Source: Bacillus_AB infantis_B (GTDB taxonomy: Bacteria; Bacillota; Bacilli; Bacillales; Cytobacillaceae). Taken from it: a DNA stretch of 64,000 nt. The translations under genes and the position numbers were made by a program. The stretch spans positions 124,001 to 188,000 of the forward strand of contig NZ_VTER01000001.1 of NCBI RefSeq assembly GCF_008180445.1, read 5' to 3'. The notes beneath the pieces are model-generated. The model ran no database searches, had not been told where the DNA came from, and worked only from the letters and a program-made list of their open reading frames with translations. This document shows positions 57,244 to 64,000 of this stretch, in pieces (the first letter of the stretch is position 1; each line of letters starts with the position of its first letter).

Positions 57244-58422
57244 TTAGAAAACAGGCAAAGGGTCATCAAAAGTCTTCCAGTCCGCCTCAGCTTCCTCTTC
57301 ACTAATCAGACAAACATCAAGCGAATCCTCAATGGCACGGCGATCCATTTTTATGCCGATCATGACCAGCTCTGTCTGCCGGTCCCCTGTTATTTCATCC
57401 CAGCTTTCCTTAAGTCCGGGATCTTCTGACAGAATTTGTTCCCGTTCGGCCTCGGGAAGCGATGCGATCCATGCACCCGCCCCTTGCAGGATAAGCGAAG
57501 GTCCAGCCTGAGAAAGAAGGCCGGCAGTATCTTCCCTGCCTGCAACCCAAATGAAGCCTTTTGATCTGACCACCTCGACAGGCCATTGTTCAAGCCATTG
57601 CATAAACCGGTCAGGATGAAACGGCCTTCTTCTTCTATAGACAAAAGAAGAAATTCCGTATTCCTCGCTTTCCGGTATATGCTCTTGATTAAGCTCTTTT
57701 ATCCATCCTGCATTTTGTCCAGCTTGTTCCAAGTCAAAAAGCTTTGTATTCAGCACTCGGTCCAGCGGCACTGCCCCCTGTATTGTTTCAATAATATCTG
57801 CTCCCGGGTTGAGCTTGCGGAGGACGGCTGTAAGCTCTTCAGCAGCCTTCCTTTCTGTTAAGTCAATTTTGTTCAGTAATATCACATTGGCAAATTCAAT
57901 CTGATCGATCAGCAGGTCCGCCACTTCGCGCTCATCTGAATCCCCTGCCGCCTCCTGCCTGTCCAGAAGGCTTTCTCCTGAAGAAAAGTCCTGCCAAAAA
58001 CGGTAAGCATCCACAACTGTCACCATAGTATCCAGCCTGCAGATGGAGGACAGATTAATTCCTAAATCTTCGTCAGCATATGAAAAGGTCTGAGCAACAG
58101 GAACCGGTTCGCTGATCCCTGTTGATTCAATCACGATATAATCAATACCGCCTTGGGCCGCAAGCTTCTCAACCTCTATCATTAAATCCTCGCGCAGCGT
58201 GCAGCATATACAGCCATTCTGCATTTCAACCAGCTTTTCATCTGTCCTTGAGAAGCCGCCCTGCTTCACCATTGCTGCATCAATATTGACCTCGCTCATA
58301 TCATTGACAATTACAGCCACCTTCAAGCCCTTGCGATTTGCCAGAATGTGATTGAGCAAAGTTGTTTTTCCTGAGCCAAGATAGCCGCTCAAAACAGTAA
58401 CAGGTATTTTCTTTGTAGTCAT
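57244..58422 (-). CDS. COG0523 zinc chaperone GTPase (YciC/ZagA-like)
   Basis: A 392-residue G3E GTPase: P-loop GYLGSGKT 13-20, the metal site C71-I-C73-C74 (GCICC), ESTG switch and NKID recognition motif, plus a C-terminal CobW domain (PFHPDRFMQWLE). Members load zinc onto client proteins during zinc shortage. The ATG follows AAGGAGAG. A Zur-box-like operator is only 16 bp upstream (58438-58459), so it is probably derepressed in low zinc. It lies 45 bp behind the flavoprotein gene and may also be read through. Confidence 0.9.
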   Translation of the reverse strand: MTTKKIPVTVLSGYLGSGKTTLLNHILANRKGLKVAVIVNDMSEVNIDAAMVKQGGFSRTDEKLVEMQNGCICCTLREDLMIEVEKLAAQGGIDYIVIESTGISEPVPVAQTFSYADEDLGINLSSICRLDTMVTVVDAYRFWQDFSSGESLLDRQEAAGDSDEREVADLLIDQIEFANVILLNKIDLTERKAAEELTAVLRKLNPGADIIETIQGAVPLDRVLNTKLFDLEQAGQNAGWIKELNQEHIPESEEYGISSFVYRRRRPFHPDRFMQWLEQWPVEVVRSKGFIWVAGREDTAGLLSQAGPSLILQGAGAWIASLPEAEREQILSEDPGLKESWDEITGDRQTELVMIGIKMDRRAIEDSLDVCLISEEEAEADWKTFDDPLPVF

Positions 58423-58437
58423 AAAAATTTCTCTCCT

Positions 58438-58459
58438 TAAACGTATTTATTACGATTTA
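58438..58459. promoter_or_regulatory. Zur-box-like operator, GTPase gene
   Basis: On the minus strand TAAATCGTAAT followed by AAATACGTTTA: one half-site is a perfect Bacillus Zur consensus (AAATCGTAAT-N-ATTACGATTT). Confidence 0.7.
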
Positions 58460-58466
58460 AACATGA

Positions 58467-59636
58467 TCATAAGCTGCTTGTAATTCTTTCTGCTGCCTGG
58501 CGTGCCCCTGAGATATTTCGGGCAATCGGCCCTATCTCCAGCTCGGCCAGTGCTCCTGTAACATAAAGTCCACGAGACCATTGGAGCGAATGGCCAACGA
58601 TCGGATAACCGCACTTTGCACAAGGCAGGCTATGATTTTCAATAAAAGGGGCAAGCCATTCTCTTCCCGGAAGGCCGGGCTGAAAGCCTGTAGCCAAAAC
58701 AACAGTCCCAGTCTGATGGATGAGCTCCCCTTCTTCATTGAACATAGAAATGCCCTCTCCGCTCCACCCTGCCCGCTCAACATGGCCATCAATAAGGTGA
58801 AGCTTATCCTCTCTAGCCAGCTGCTTGATTTTTGCCAGAAGATCAAATGGAAGGGATCCCTTATTCCTTGCTTTTATAATCTGCCGGCGCTTTTCCTTCC
58901 AGGATTCAAGCTTGCGGAAGCCATATTGTTTTTTGGGTCCGAGCCACCCTGGATCACTGTCAAAATCATGCACCCGGAAAGGGTGACGCTTAAGCAATGC
59001 TGCCTGGCCGGGATATTGTGTGCTTAAGCTTATGGCCAAATGTACCGCTGATATCCCCCCGCCAAGGACCGTTATAGGAACCTGGAGATGTTCAAGGGCC
59101 GGCATGCCTTTTTCGAAAATATGATAAATGGAAGGACAGCCCTCTTCTCTTAGACTGATGGCCCATTCAGGAAGTAAGGGCTGTTCTCCAATCCCGATTG
59201 CAATGGCTAGATTTTTCGTCTCTAATGTTCGTCCATCCTGAAGGGCAACACGCCAGCCTCCCTCTGTCCCCATTGCTTCTTTCACCCTGCCCTGCACCCA
59301 AGAATCCTTCATATCTGTATCCTGGATAACATGCTGGCAATGCTCATTGAATAATTTCAATGAAGGCCTCTTATACCTGCCGTAATATGCTCCCTTTTGT
59401 TTTGTATCACCGGCAAATTTCTGCAGGCTGAAAGGCCCATCATCAATATGATGCACTGAAGGCGATCTCAGGTAAGGCATTGAAATGGCAGAGGTGCAGT
59501 GGTTCCAATTGAATAGCGGTTCATGATGCGGATCAATAATTGACAGCCCTTCTAACGATACTTCTTTCTTTCTCAGCAAGAAAGCAGCAAGAGTAACACC
59601 CTGAATCCCCCCGCCGACAATGACCCATTCTTTCAT
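58467..59636 (-). CDS. FAD/NAD(P)-binding flavoprotein
   Basis: A 389-residue oxidoreductase with two Rossmann motifs: VIVGGGIQGVTLA at the N terminus and VLGGGISAVHLA about 190 residues in, plus an ATGFQPGLPG loop as in monooxygenase-type flavoproteins. A CxxC (LPCAKCG) lies near the C terminus. The substrate is unknown; a Zur box upstream (59752) suggests a zinc-limitation role. RBS AAGGAGG. Confidence 0.75.
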   Translation of the reverse strand: MKEWVIVGGGIQGVTLAAFLLRKKEVSLEGLSIIDPHHEPLFNWNHCTSAISMPYLRSPSVHHIDDGPFSLQKFAGDTKQKGAYYGRYKRPSLKLFNEHCQHVIQDTDMKDSWVQGRVKEAMGTEGGWRVALQDGRTLETKNLAIAIGIGEQPLLPEWAISLREEGCPSIYHIFEKGMPALEHLQVPITVLGGGISAVHLAISLSTQYPGQAALLKRHPFRVHDFDSDPGWLGPKKQYGFRKLESWKEKRRQIIKARNKGSLPFDLLAKIKQLAREDKLHLIDGHVERAGWSGEGISMFNEEGELIHQTGTVVLATGFQPGLPGREWLAPFIENHSLPCAKCGYPIVGHSLQWSRGLYVTGALAELEIGPIARNISGARQAAERITSSL

Positions 59637-59751
59637 TTTTTGAATCCTCCTTGAAAAAAGCGCTTGGCTGATGTGATTTATGTAAAATTCTTTCTCAGCT
59701 TTTTGTGTTTATAAGCAACTTTTCAGTTTTATTGGCAGCTTCAGCGCCAAA

Positions 59752-59774
59752 TAAAACGTAACAGTTACGATTTA
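59752..59774. promoter_or_regulatory. Zur-box-like operator, flavoprotein gene
   Basis: TAAAACGTAAC-A-GTTACGATTTA: near-perfect inverted repeat (one mismatch) matching the Bacillus Zur box, about 115 bp upstream of the flavoprotein start. Confidence 0.7.
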
Positions 59775-59997
59775 TTAATTAAACCACAACTTATAAACCT
59801 ATGCAATCCCCACTCCTGATAAGGTTCACCAAAATTCTTTGTGCCTGCATCTGCTCTGGTTCTATTCACTAATCAGGATCATTCCGGGACGATCGGCGCA
59901 TTTCTTCTCCTGTATAAACAGGTATTCCCGCCTCCTTAACTGCTATAAATTGGACAGGTATATTCCCATGGACAAACACATATAGTTAGCTTAGAAT

Positions 59998-60021
59998 GTA
60001 AAGCGTAATAATTACGTTTAC
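59998..60021. promoter_or_regulatory. Zur-box-like operator, ycgR-ycgQ
   Basis: GTAAAGCGTAAT-AATTACGTTTAC: contains the perfect core CGTAAT-A-ATTACG, 45 bp upstream of the ycgR start codon. Confidence 0.75.
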
Positions 60022-60065
60022 TTCAAATTCCGATACCCGCGGGTGCTGTTATTTAGGAGGTTTAT

Positions 60066-61061
60066 ATGAATCGAATAATGAAAAGCAATATGGGCGATCT
60101 GACAGGTCTGATTATCGCTGTTACAGCAGGCCTGTTTATCTTTTTGATTGTCAGTTTTCAAGAAGCAGTGGAGCTTCCCTCATCATTGCTCAATTTGAAT
60201 ACGATTTTTATCAGTATTTTGATAGAGGCGCTTCCATTTGTATTGATCGGCGTTCTTATAGCCGGGTTTATACAGATTTTTGTGACTGAGGACCATATTA
60301 AAAAATGGATACCTAAGAACAAATATATGGCGATATTGATGAGCTGTACGGCGGGAGCCCTTTTTCCAGCATGTGAATGCGGTATAGTCCCGATTATTCG
60401 AAGGTTCGTAGGCAAAGGGGTGCCGATTTATGCGGGAATCGGCTTTATGCTTACTGGACCGCTTATTAACCCGATCGTTATTGCTTCTACATATATGGCA
60501 TTTGGCAATGATGCGACGATGGCCGGTCTTAGGATGGGGCTGGGTTTTGTCATTGCACTGGCATCCGCTTTTGCTGTCAGCCTCTTCTTCAAAGGCAATC
60601 AATTTAAAAAAGGCCTTCATACAGTGTCCGCTCAATCAATGAGCAAAGCCCCCTTCATGGACAGGCTTTGGTCGATGCTGACACATTCTATTGATGAGTT
60701 TTTTGATATGGCAAAATATTTAATACTGGGGGCTTTCCTGGCTTCATTCGTACAGGTATACTTGCCTGCAAGGACACTGCTCGAGGCAGGGAGCGGCCCT
60801 GTCACATCACTGCTGGTGATGATGGGCCTTGCTTATATTCTATCATTATGCTCGGAGGCCGATGCATTCATCGGGGCGTCATTCGGCAGCATCTTCCCTT
60901 CTGCCTCTGTTTTGGGCTTCCTGATTTTCGGTCCTATGATTGATTTGAAAAATACGCTGATGATGCTGAGCGTCTTCCGGAAAAGATTCGTCTTATCCGT
61001 CCTGCTGATTGTCGCAGCAGCAGTTTTCATCATTTTGCTCGTTGTACAGGGCTTATGGTAA
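60066..61061 (+). CDS. ycgR: YcgR permease family protein
   Basis: A 331-residue permease (UPF0718) with about eight membrane segments. Family motifs: ACECGIVPIIRRFVGKGVP and MLTGPLINPIVIAST in the first half, and SEADAFIGASFGSIFP near the end. ATG 60066 follows AGGAGG by 6 nt. It is paired with YcgQ, and a Zur-box-like site precedes it, so it likely moves zinc or a metal complex under zinc limitation (inference; transport not shown). Confidence 0.85.
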   Translation: MNRIMKSNMGDLTGLIIAVTAGLFIFLIVSFQEAVELPSSLLNLNTIFISILIEALPFVLIGVLIAGFIQIFVTEDHIKKWIPKNKYMAILMSCTAGALFPACECGIVPIIRRFVGKGVPIYAGIGFMLTGPLINPIVIASTYMAFGNDATMAGLRMGLGFVIALASAFAVSLFFKGNQFKKGLHTVSAQSMSKAPFMDRLWSMLTHSIDEFFDMAKYLILGAFLASFVQVYLPARTLLEAGSGPVTSLLVMMGLAYILSLCSEADAFIGASFGSIFPSASVLGFLIFGPMIDLKNTLMMLSVFRKRFVLSVLLIVAAAVFIILLVVQGLW

Positions 61062-61075
61062 GGGAGGGAGAATAA

Positions 61076-62065
61076 ATGGTCATACACTATCAGCAGGGCT
61101 TGAGGGCATTGATACTGCTTATCTTTTCAGCTTTGATTTTCAAGCTGCATTATACAGGAGAAATCAGCAAATATATCAATCCCAAATATGAGAGCCTCAG
61201 CCAAATTGCATCTGTTATTTTTCTGGTCCTGTTTTTTATTCAAATTACAAGAATATGGGGACAAAAGGAAAAAATGCATCATCACCATGACGAAATGGGA
61301 TGCTGCCATCATGATGGCGGAGACCATGATTGCGGCCATCATCATGATCATGGCACCTCTCCTTTTACAGTAAAAAAGCTGCTATCCTATACGATCATCA
61401 TCTTCCCCTTGATTACGGGCTTCCTCCTCCCGCCCAAGGTGCTCGACGCGTCGATCGCGGATAAAAAAGGGGGAATGGCCATTTTGTCGCATGGAAAGCA
61501 GAAGGCTGACCAGAATAAAGCGGCAACAGAGGAGAATCAGACTGACCAGAGTGAAGCAGCAGCAGAGGACCTGACTGAGGCTAAACAGGGTGACACTATA
61601 GACGAAAATGAACCTGATCCAAATCTGGAAAATCAGCCTGTTATGACAAATGACGAATACACCGCATACAAAAAAAGACTGGCAAAAAGCAATAGCATTC
61701 TTTTGAACGACGATGTATATGCCGCCTATTATGAAAGCATGCATGAAGATCTGGACAGCTATCAGGGGAAGGAAATAGAGCTGAAGGGATTTGTCTATAA
61801 GGAAGAAGGCTTTAACGAGGACCAGCTTGTCATCTCCCGTTTCCTTGTTTCCCATTGTGTGGCAGATGCAAGCATCGTCGGCTTTTTATCACAATTTCAA
61901 GAAGCTTCAGGGCTGGAAGCTGACAGCTGGGTGAAAGCAAAAGGTACAATAGAGATGGCTGAATATAATGGAACAATGCTGCCGCTCCTTAAGGTGACAG
62001 AATGGGAATTGATCAGTGAGCCTGATCAGCCATATATTTATCCGATAACAATCAAGGTCTTATAA
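61076..62065 (+). CDS. ycgQ: YcgQ/TIGR03943 family protein, histidine-rich
   Basis: A 329-residue protein: two N-terminal membrane helices, a histidine-rich loop (MHHHHDEMGCCHHDGGDHDCGHHHDHG near residues 67-95), one further helix, then an extracellular domain (LNDDVYAAYYESMHEDLDSYQGKEIELKGFV) typical of the family. The His/Cys stretch fits metal binding. RBS AAGGGAGGG. Second gene of the ycgR operon; a terminator follows. Confidence 0.8.
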   Translation: MVIHYQQGLRALILLIFSALIFKLHYTGEISKYINPKYESLSQIASVIFLVLFFIQITRIWGQKEKMHHHHDEMGCCHHDGGDHDCGHHHDHGTSPFTVKKLLSYTIIIFPLITGFLLPPKVLDASIADKKGGMAILSHGKQKADQNKAATEENQTDQSEAAAEDLTEAKQGDTIDENEPDPNLENQPVMTNDEYTAYKKRLAKSNSILLNDDVYAAYYESMHEDLDSYQGKEIELKGFVYKEEGFNEDQLVISRFLVSHCVADASIVGFLSQFQEASGLEADSWVKAKGTIEMAEYNGTMLPLLKVTEWELISEPDQPYIYPITIKVL

Positions 62066-62069
62066 AGAG

Positions 62070-62096
62070 GGGCGGACACTTAGATCCGCCCTTTTT
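62070..62096 (+). terminator. Terminator
   Basis: GGGCGGA / TCCGCCC stem with 8-nt loop and T5. Confidence 0.85.
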
Positions 62097-62617
62097 CATA
62101 TTTGTCTGTCCAAGAGTCTTTTTAACAGCTTAATCTGTCCTCTATGGCTGATTTCATCCTCTATCACGTGAAACCACATCCAATAATGATTGTATGCCAG
62201 CCCATTTTCCCAGTGATGATCCTTAAGGAGCCAGTCTTCATCCGCGTTCTTCAGTTTTTCCAATGTGTTTCTCCGGACTGCAGCGAGTTCAGCCATATAA
62301 AATGCCAGATCCTTGCCTCTGTACTTTTCTCTGGCCAGGTTCCCCAGTTCCAGCGCAGTTCCCCATTTTGCTCTTTCATCCTCATTTAAGTCTCTTTGCT
62401 CAAATGTTATAATGGTGTGTACAAATTCGATTGCAGCCATATGCATCAGCAGGGCACCAATTGAATTAGAGGCCTCGTCAATCAAAAAATCGAGCCGGGA
62501 TTGATCCAGCCCCCGAATTTCAGTAAGTGTTACAGACCTTGAATGTTCAAGCATACTAACCACATCAGCAACTCTTTTGCCGTATTCCGCGGCAGGCATT
62601 ATCCGGTAATCAATCAA
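62096..62617 (-). CDS. DinB family protein
   Basis: A 173-residue DinB-like helical-bundle protein with the histidine pattern LLMHMAAIEFVHT (about residue 57), and the ligand-bearing C-terminal helix WFHVIEDEISHRGQIKLL. TTG 62617 is chosen: GGGGGAG is upstream; longer readings have no RBS. Like the protein at 18793, its function is unknown. Confidence 0.75.
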   Translation of the reverse strand: MIDYRIMPAAEYGKRVADVVSMLEHSRSVTLTEIRGLDQSRLDFLIDEASNSIGALLMHMAAIEFVHTIITFEQRDLNEDERAKWGTALELGNLAREKYRGKDLAFYMAELAAVRRNTLEKLKNADEDWLLKDHHWENGLAYNHYWMWFHVIEDEISHRGQIKLLKRLLDRQI

Positions 62618-62700
62618 AAAAACTCCCCCTTCAGCAGCGGCTATTATCATCCTATCAGTCAAGCAGAAAAATTATAGACTGATTATTGAAGAATTTACAT

Positions 62701-62763
62701 GGTATACTTAAATTGACCATATGCTCCACTAGAACAACACGGCAAGATCGTATACCTCTAGTG
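62701..62763. other. Two interleaved inverted repeats
   Basis: GGTATAC (62701-62707) pairs with GTATACC (62750-62756), and CACTAGA (62727-62733) with TCTAGTG (62757-62763); the pairs interleave, so they cannot both form as simple hairpins (pseudoknot or switch). Between the O-methyltransferase gene end and the dinB-like start. Confidence 0.5.
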
Positions 62764-62766
62764 AAT

Positions 62767-63345
62767 CTATCTTTTTTTCACCGCAATAATCGCCGCTGAT
62801 CTAGGTGTTAGTAAAATTTCAGCACAAGCCATTAAAGGATGATGAAACCAGAATTCCCTCACTGTATCAGGTTTACCTTTCCATTCCTCAGGAAAATGCT
62901 CTTCAGGCGTGAAATCATCCATGAACAGCACCCCATTTTGATCCAGCATTTTTATCAGATCTTCCCCTTCTTTTTGTTTAGCTGCAGCAGCATCTGCGAA
63001 AATCAATTGGAAGGGTCCATGCCCCGCTGCCTCCTTCCAGTCGCCATGAAGAAAAGTTGCCTGTTTGTGTTGAATGCCGCCTCTCACCTTTTCTATCCTC
63101 TCAAACGAGCTATCTATCGATACCAATTCAGCTCCAGGTGATATGTCCGAAAGGATCCAGGCACTCCCCACACCTAGCCCTGTCCCGATTTCCAGAATTC
63201 TTCCTTGGCCCACCTGGGCAGCCAGGACAGACAGCAGCCTGCCAGCTTCATCTGTGCAGAAATGTTCAAACTCTTCATTGATCGCAGCCTCTTTTCTTTG
63301 CAGCACCAAATCACGTATCCCAGGAACTGTATATACATTTATCAT
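62767..63345 (-). CDS. SAM-dependent O-methyltransferase
   Basis: A 192-residue class I methyltransferase with SAM motif LEIGTGLGVGSAWI near residues 51-64, ligand-binding Asp in LVSIDSS, and a FADAAAAKQ segment like the caffeoyl-CoA-type O-methyltransferases (YrrM). ATG 63345 has GGGGGG upstream. Substrate unknown. Confidence 0.8.
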   Translation of the reverse strand: MINVYTVPGIRDLVLQRKEAAINEEFEHFCTDEAGRLLSVLAAQVGQGRILEIGTGLGVGSAWILSDISPGAELVSIDSSFERIEKVRGGIQHKQATFLHGDWKEAAGHGPFQLIFADAAAAKQKEGEDLIKMLDQNGVLFMDDFTPEEHFPEEWKGKPDTVREFWFHHPLMACAEILLTPRSAAIIAVKKR

Positions 63346-63438
63346 GGATAAAATCCCCCCTTTTCAAATTACCTACTCCAACCAATATCACTGTTAGCAT
63401 CAAAAAAGTGAATTTTTCCCATATAAATACAAATTAAA

Positions 63439-63447
63439 TGTTATACT
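63439..63447 (+). promoter_or_regulatory. Extended -10 promoter of DUF4083 gene
   Basis: TG-T-TATACT (TATACT 63442-63447), about 26 bp before the chosen ATG; no clear -35. Confidence 0.45.
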
Positions 63448-63472
63448 GGAAAAAAGAAAGGTTGTGGAAAGA

Positions 63473-63646
63473 ATGTTTAACAGTGGAGATCTTATATTCC
63501 AGATTCTTATGTTTGCGATAATGGCTGGAATGGTTTTTGCTGTCTATTTCCTGGTCCGCTGGATGGTTATAGGAAAACCTGAATCCAAAATGGAGCAGAA
63601 ACTGGACAGAATCATCGAGCTGCTTGAAGAGGACAAAAAAAGCTAG
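63473..63646 (+). CDS. DUF4083-like small membrane protein
   Basis: A 57-residue protein: one membrane segment (about residues 7-30), then a basic linker and the amphipathic C-terminal KLDRIIELLEED helix. It parallels the protein at 4129. ATG 63473 follows GGAAAG; a GTG three codons earlier is possible. Function unknown. Confidence 0.7.
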   Translation: MFNSGDLIFQILMFAIMAGMVFAVYFLVRWMVIGKPESKMEQKLDRIIELLEEDKKS

Positions 63647-63682
63647 CCTCCCCTGCCGGCAGGCCCGGAAATATGGAGGAAT

Positions 63683-64000
63683 CTATTTCGGGGACTTATA
63701 TTCATTGCTTCCTGGCATGCTTTTAATATGCATCCACGCTGCAATAGCCTCAGCTCTGCTTTTCCCCTGGTTTTTTGGATCTGCATAATAATCACGGATA
63801 AACCGGTTATATTCGAATTGCCGGCCAATCTCGCGCTGATAGGAAGGATCCTTTTTCCGGCTTTCTTCCTCGCGCCACGCTGATACAGCATCCCTATAGG
63901 TCTTTCCGGAATTATGCTTAAAATAATCTTGTATGTAAGTAGAAAAATGAAATTGTGAACCTATGGCACTCTTGAAAAAAGCACGGACTTCCTGTGAGCA
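63683..64000 (-). CDS. DUF6434 domain protein, cut by window end
   Basis: The last 105 codons of a gene that begins beyond 64000; stop TAG at 63683. It carries the SAP/DUF6434-like sequence FKSAIGSQFHFSTYIQDYFK, then TYRDAVSAWREEESRKKDP and QFEYNRFIRDYYADP. DUF6434 proteins are common in Bacillus and uncharacterised. The reading lacks an internal ATG, so a start-codon search would miss it. Confidence 0.75.
   Translation of the reverse strand, partial: CSQEVRAFFKSAIGSQFHFSTYIQDYFKHNSGKTYRDAVSAWREEESRKKDPSYQREIGRQFEYNRFIRDYYADPKNQGKSRAEAIAAWMHIKSMPGSNEYKSPK

Noticed and set aside
63643..63891. 82-codon ORF on the minus strand with ATG
   Set aside because: It is out of frame with the DUF6434 reading, which runs to the window end with better family-like sequence and codon usage.

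Overview
The window reads as chromosome of a low-GC Gram-positive endospore-former of the family Bacillaceae (Cytobacillus/Mesobacillus-like; the genus cannot be fixed from this sequence). Evidence: two lipoteichoic-acid-synthase-type proteins, an RNase J, Bacillus-type small membrane families (DUF4083, DUF5316, CBO0543, DUF3231), an Fbp-type protein, canonical AGGAGG ribosome-binding sites with frequent TTG/GTG starts, and U-tailed intrinsic terminators behind most genes. Four N positions in a repeat near 53.74-53.89 kb show this is a draft assembly, so the two frameshifted genes (yitT at 1.4-2.2 kb, a Bcr/CflA exporter at 19.5-20.7 kb) may be real pseudogenes or base-call errors. There are no rRNA or tRNA genes, CRISPR array or prophage.

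Layout. 0-4.3 kb: left edge of a group II intron placed directly behind a terminator, then single-gene units (GNAT, broken yitT, Nudix plus kinase, VOC, small membrane proteins). 4.4-6.7 kb: an apparently autoregulated ECF sigma / PadR / HAAS-FtsW operon. 6.7-13 kb: sulfotransferase, prolyl-4-hydroxylase-like enzyme, cytidine-deaminase-like enzyme, a class A beta-lactamase-fold hydrolase behind an ECF-type promoter, a 52-bp tandem repeat block, Nudix and a zinc-metalloprotease-like protein. 13-16.5 kb: an LTA-synthase paralog translationally coupled to an unusual GNAT/class V aminotransferase fusion. 17-23 kb: phosphatase, acetyltransferases, DinB, broken exporter, 21-bp phased repeats, DUF421 and an aldo/keto reductase.

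23.3-30.4 kb is a beta-glucoside locus: ABC binding protein and two permeases, LacI regulator, a BglK-like ROK kinase without the ROK zinc motif, and a GH1 enzyme with the 6-phospho-sugar binding triad. Together they imply ABC uptake, cytoplasmic ATP-dependent phosphorylation and hydrolysis of the phosphorylated sugar, that is, a PTS-type pathway without a PTS. GAAACCGGTTTC operators sit at both promoters.

30.5-57 kb is a mosaic of one- to three-gene units: acetyltransferases, an esterase, a pentapeptide-repeat protein with a Cys-rich head, an RNase J paralog followed by a small zinc-ribbon gene whose ribosome site is locked in a hairpin, many small membrane proteins, oligopeptidase F, an LtaS-type synthase, a minimal kinase-like/zinc-ribbon protein with a structured leader, a CPBP protease with an XRE regulator, and a TolB-like propeller protein. 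57.2-62.1 kb is a zinc-starvation locus: a COG0523 GTPase, a flavoprotein and the YcgR/YcgQ pair, with three Zur-box-like operators. The right edge holds DinB, an O-methyltransferase, a second DUF4083 protein and a DUF6434 gene cut by the window end.
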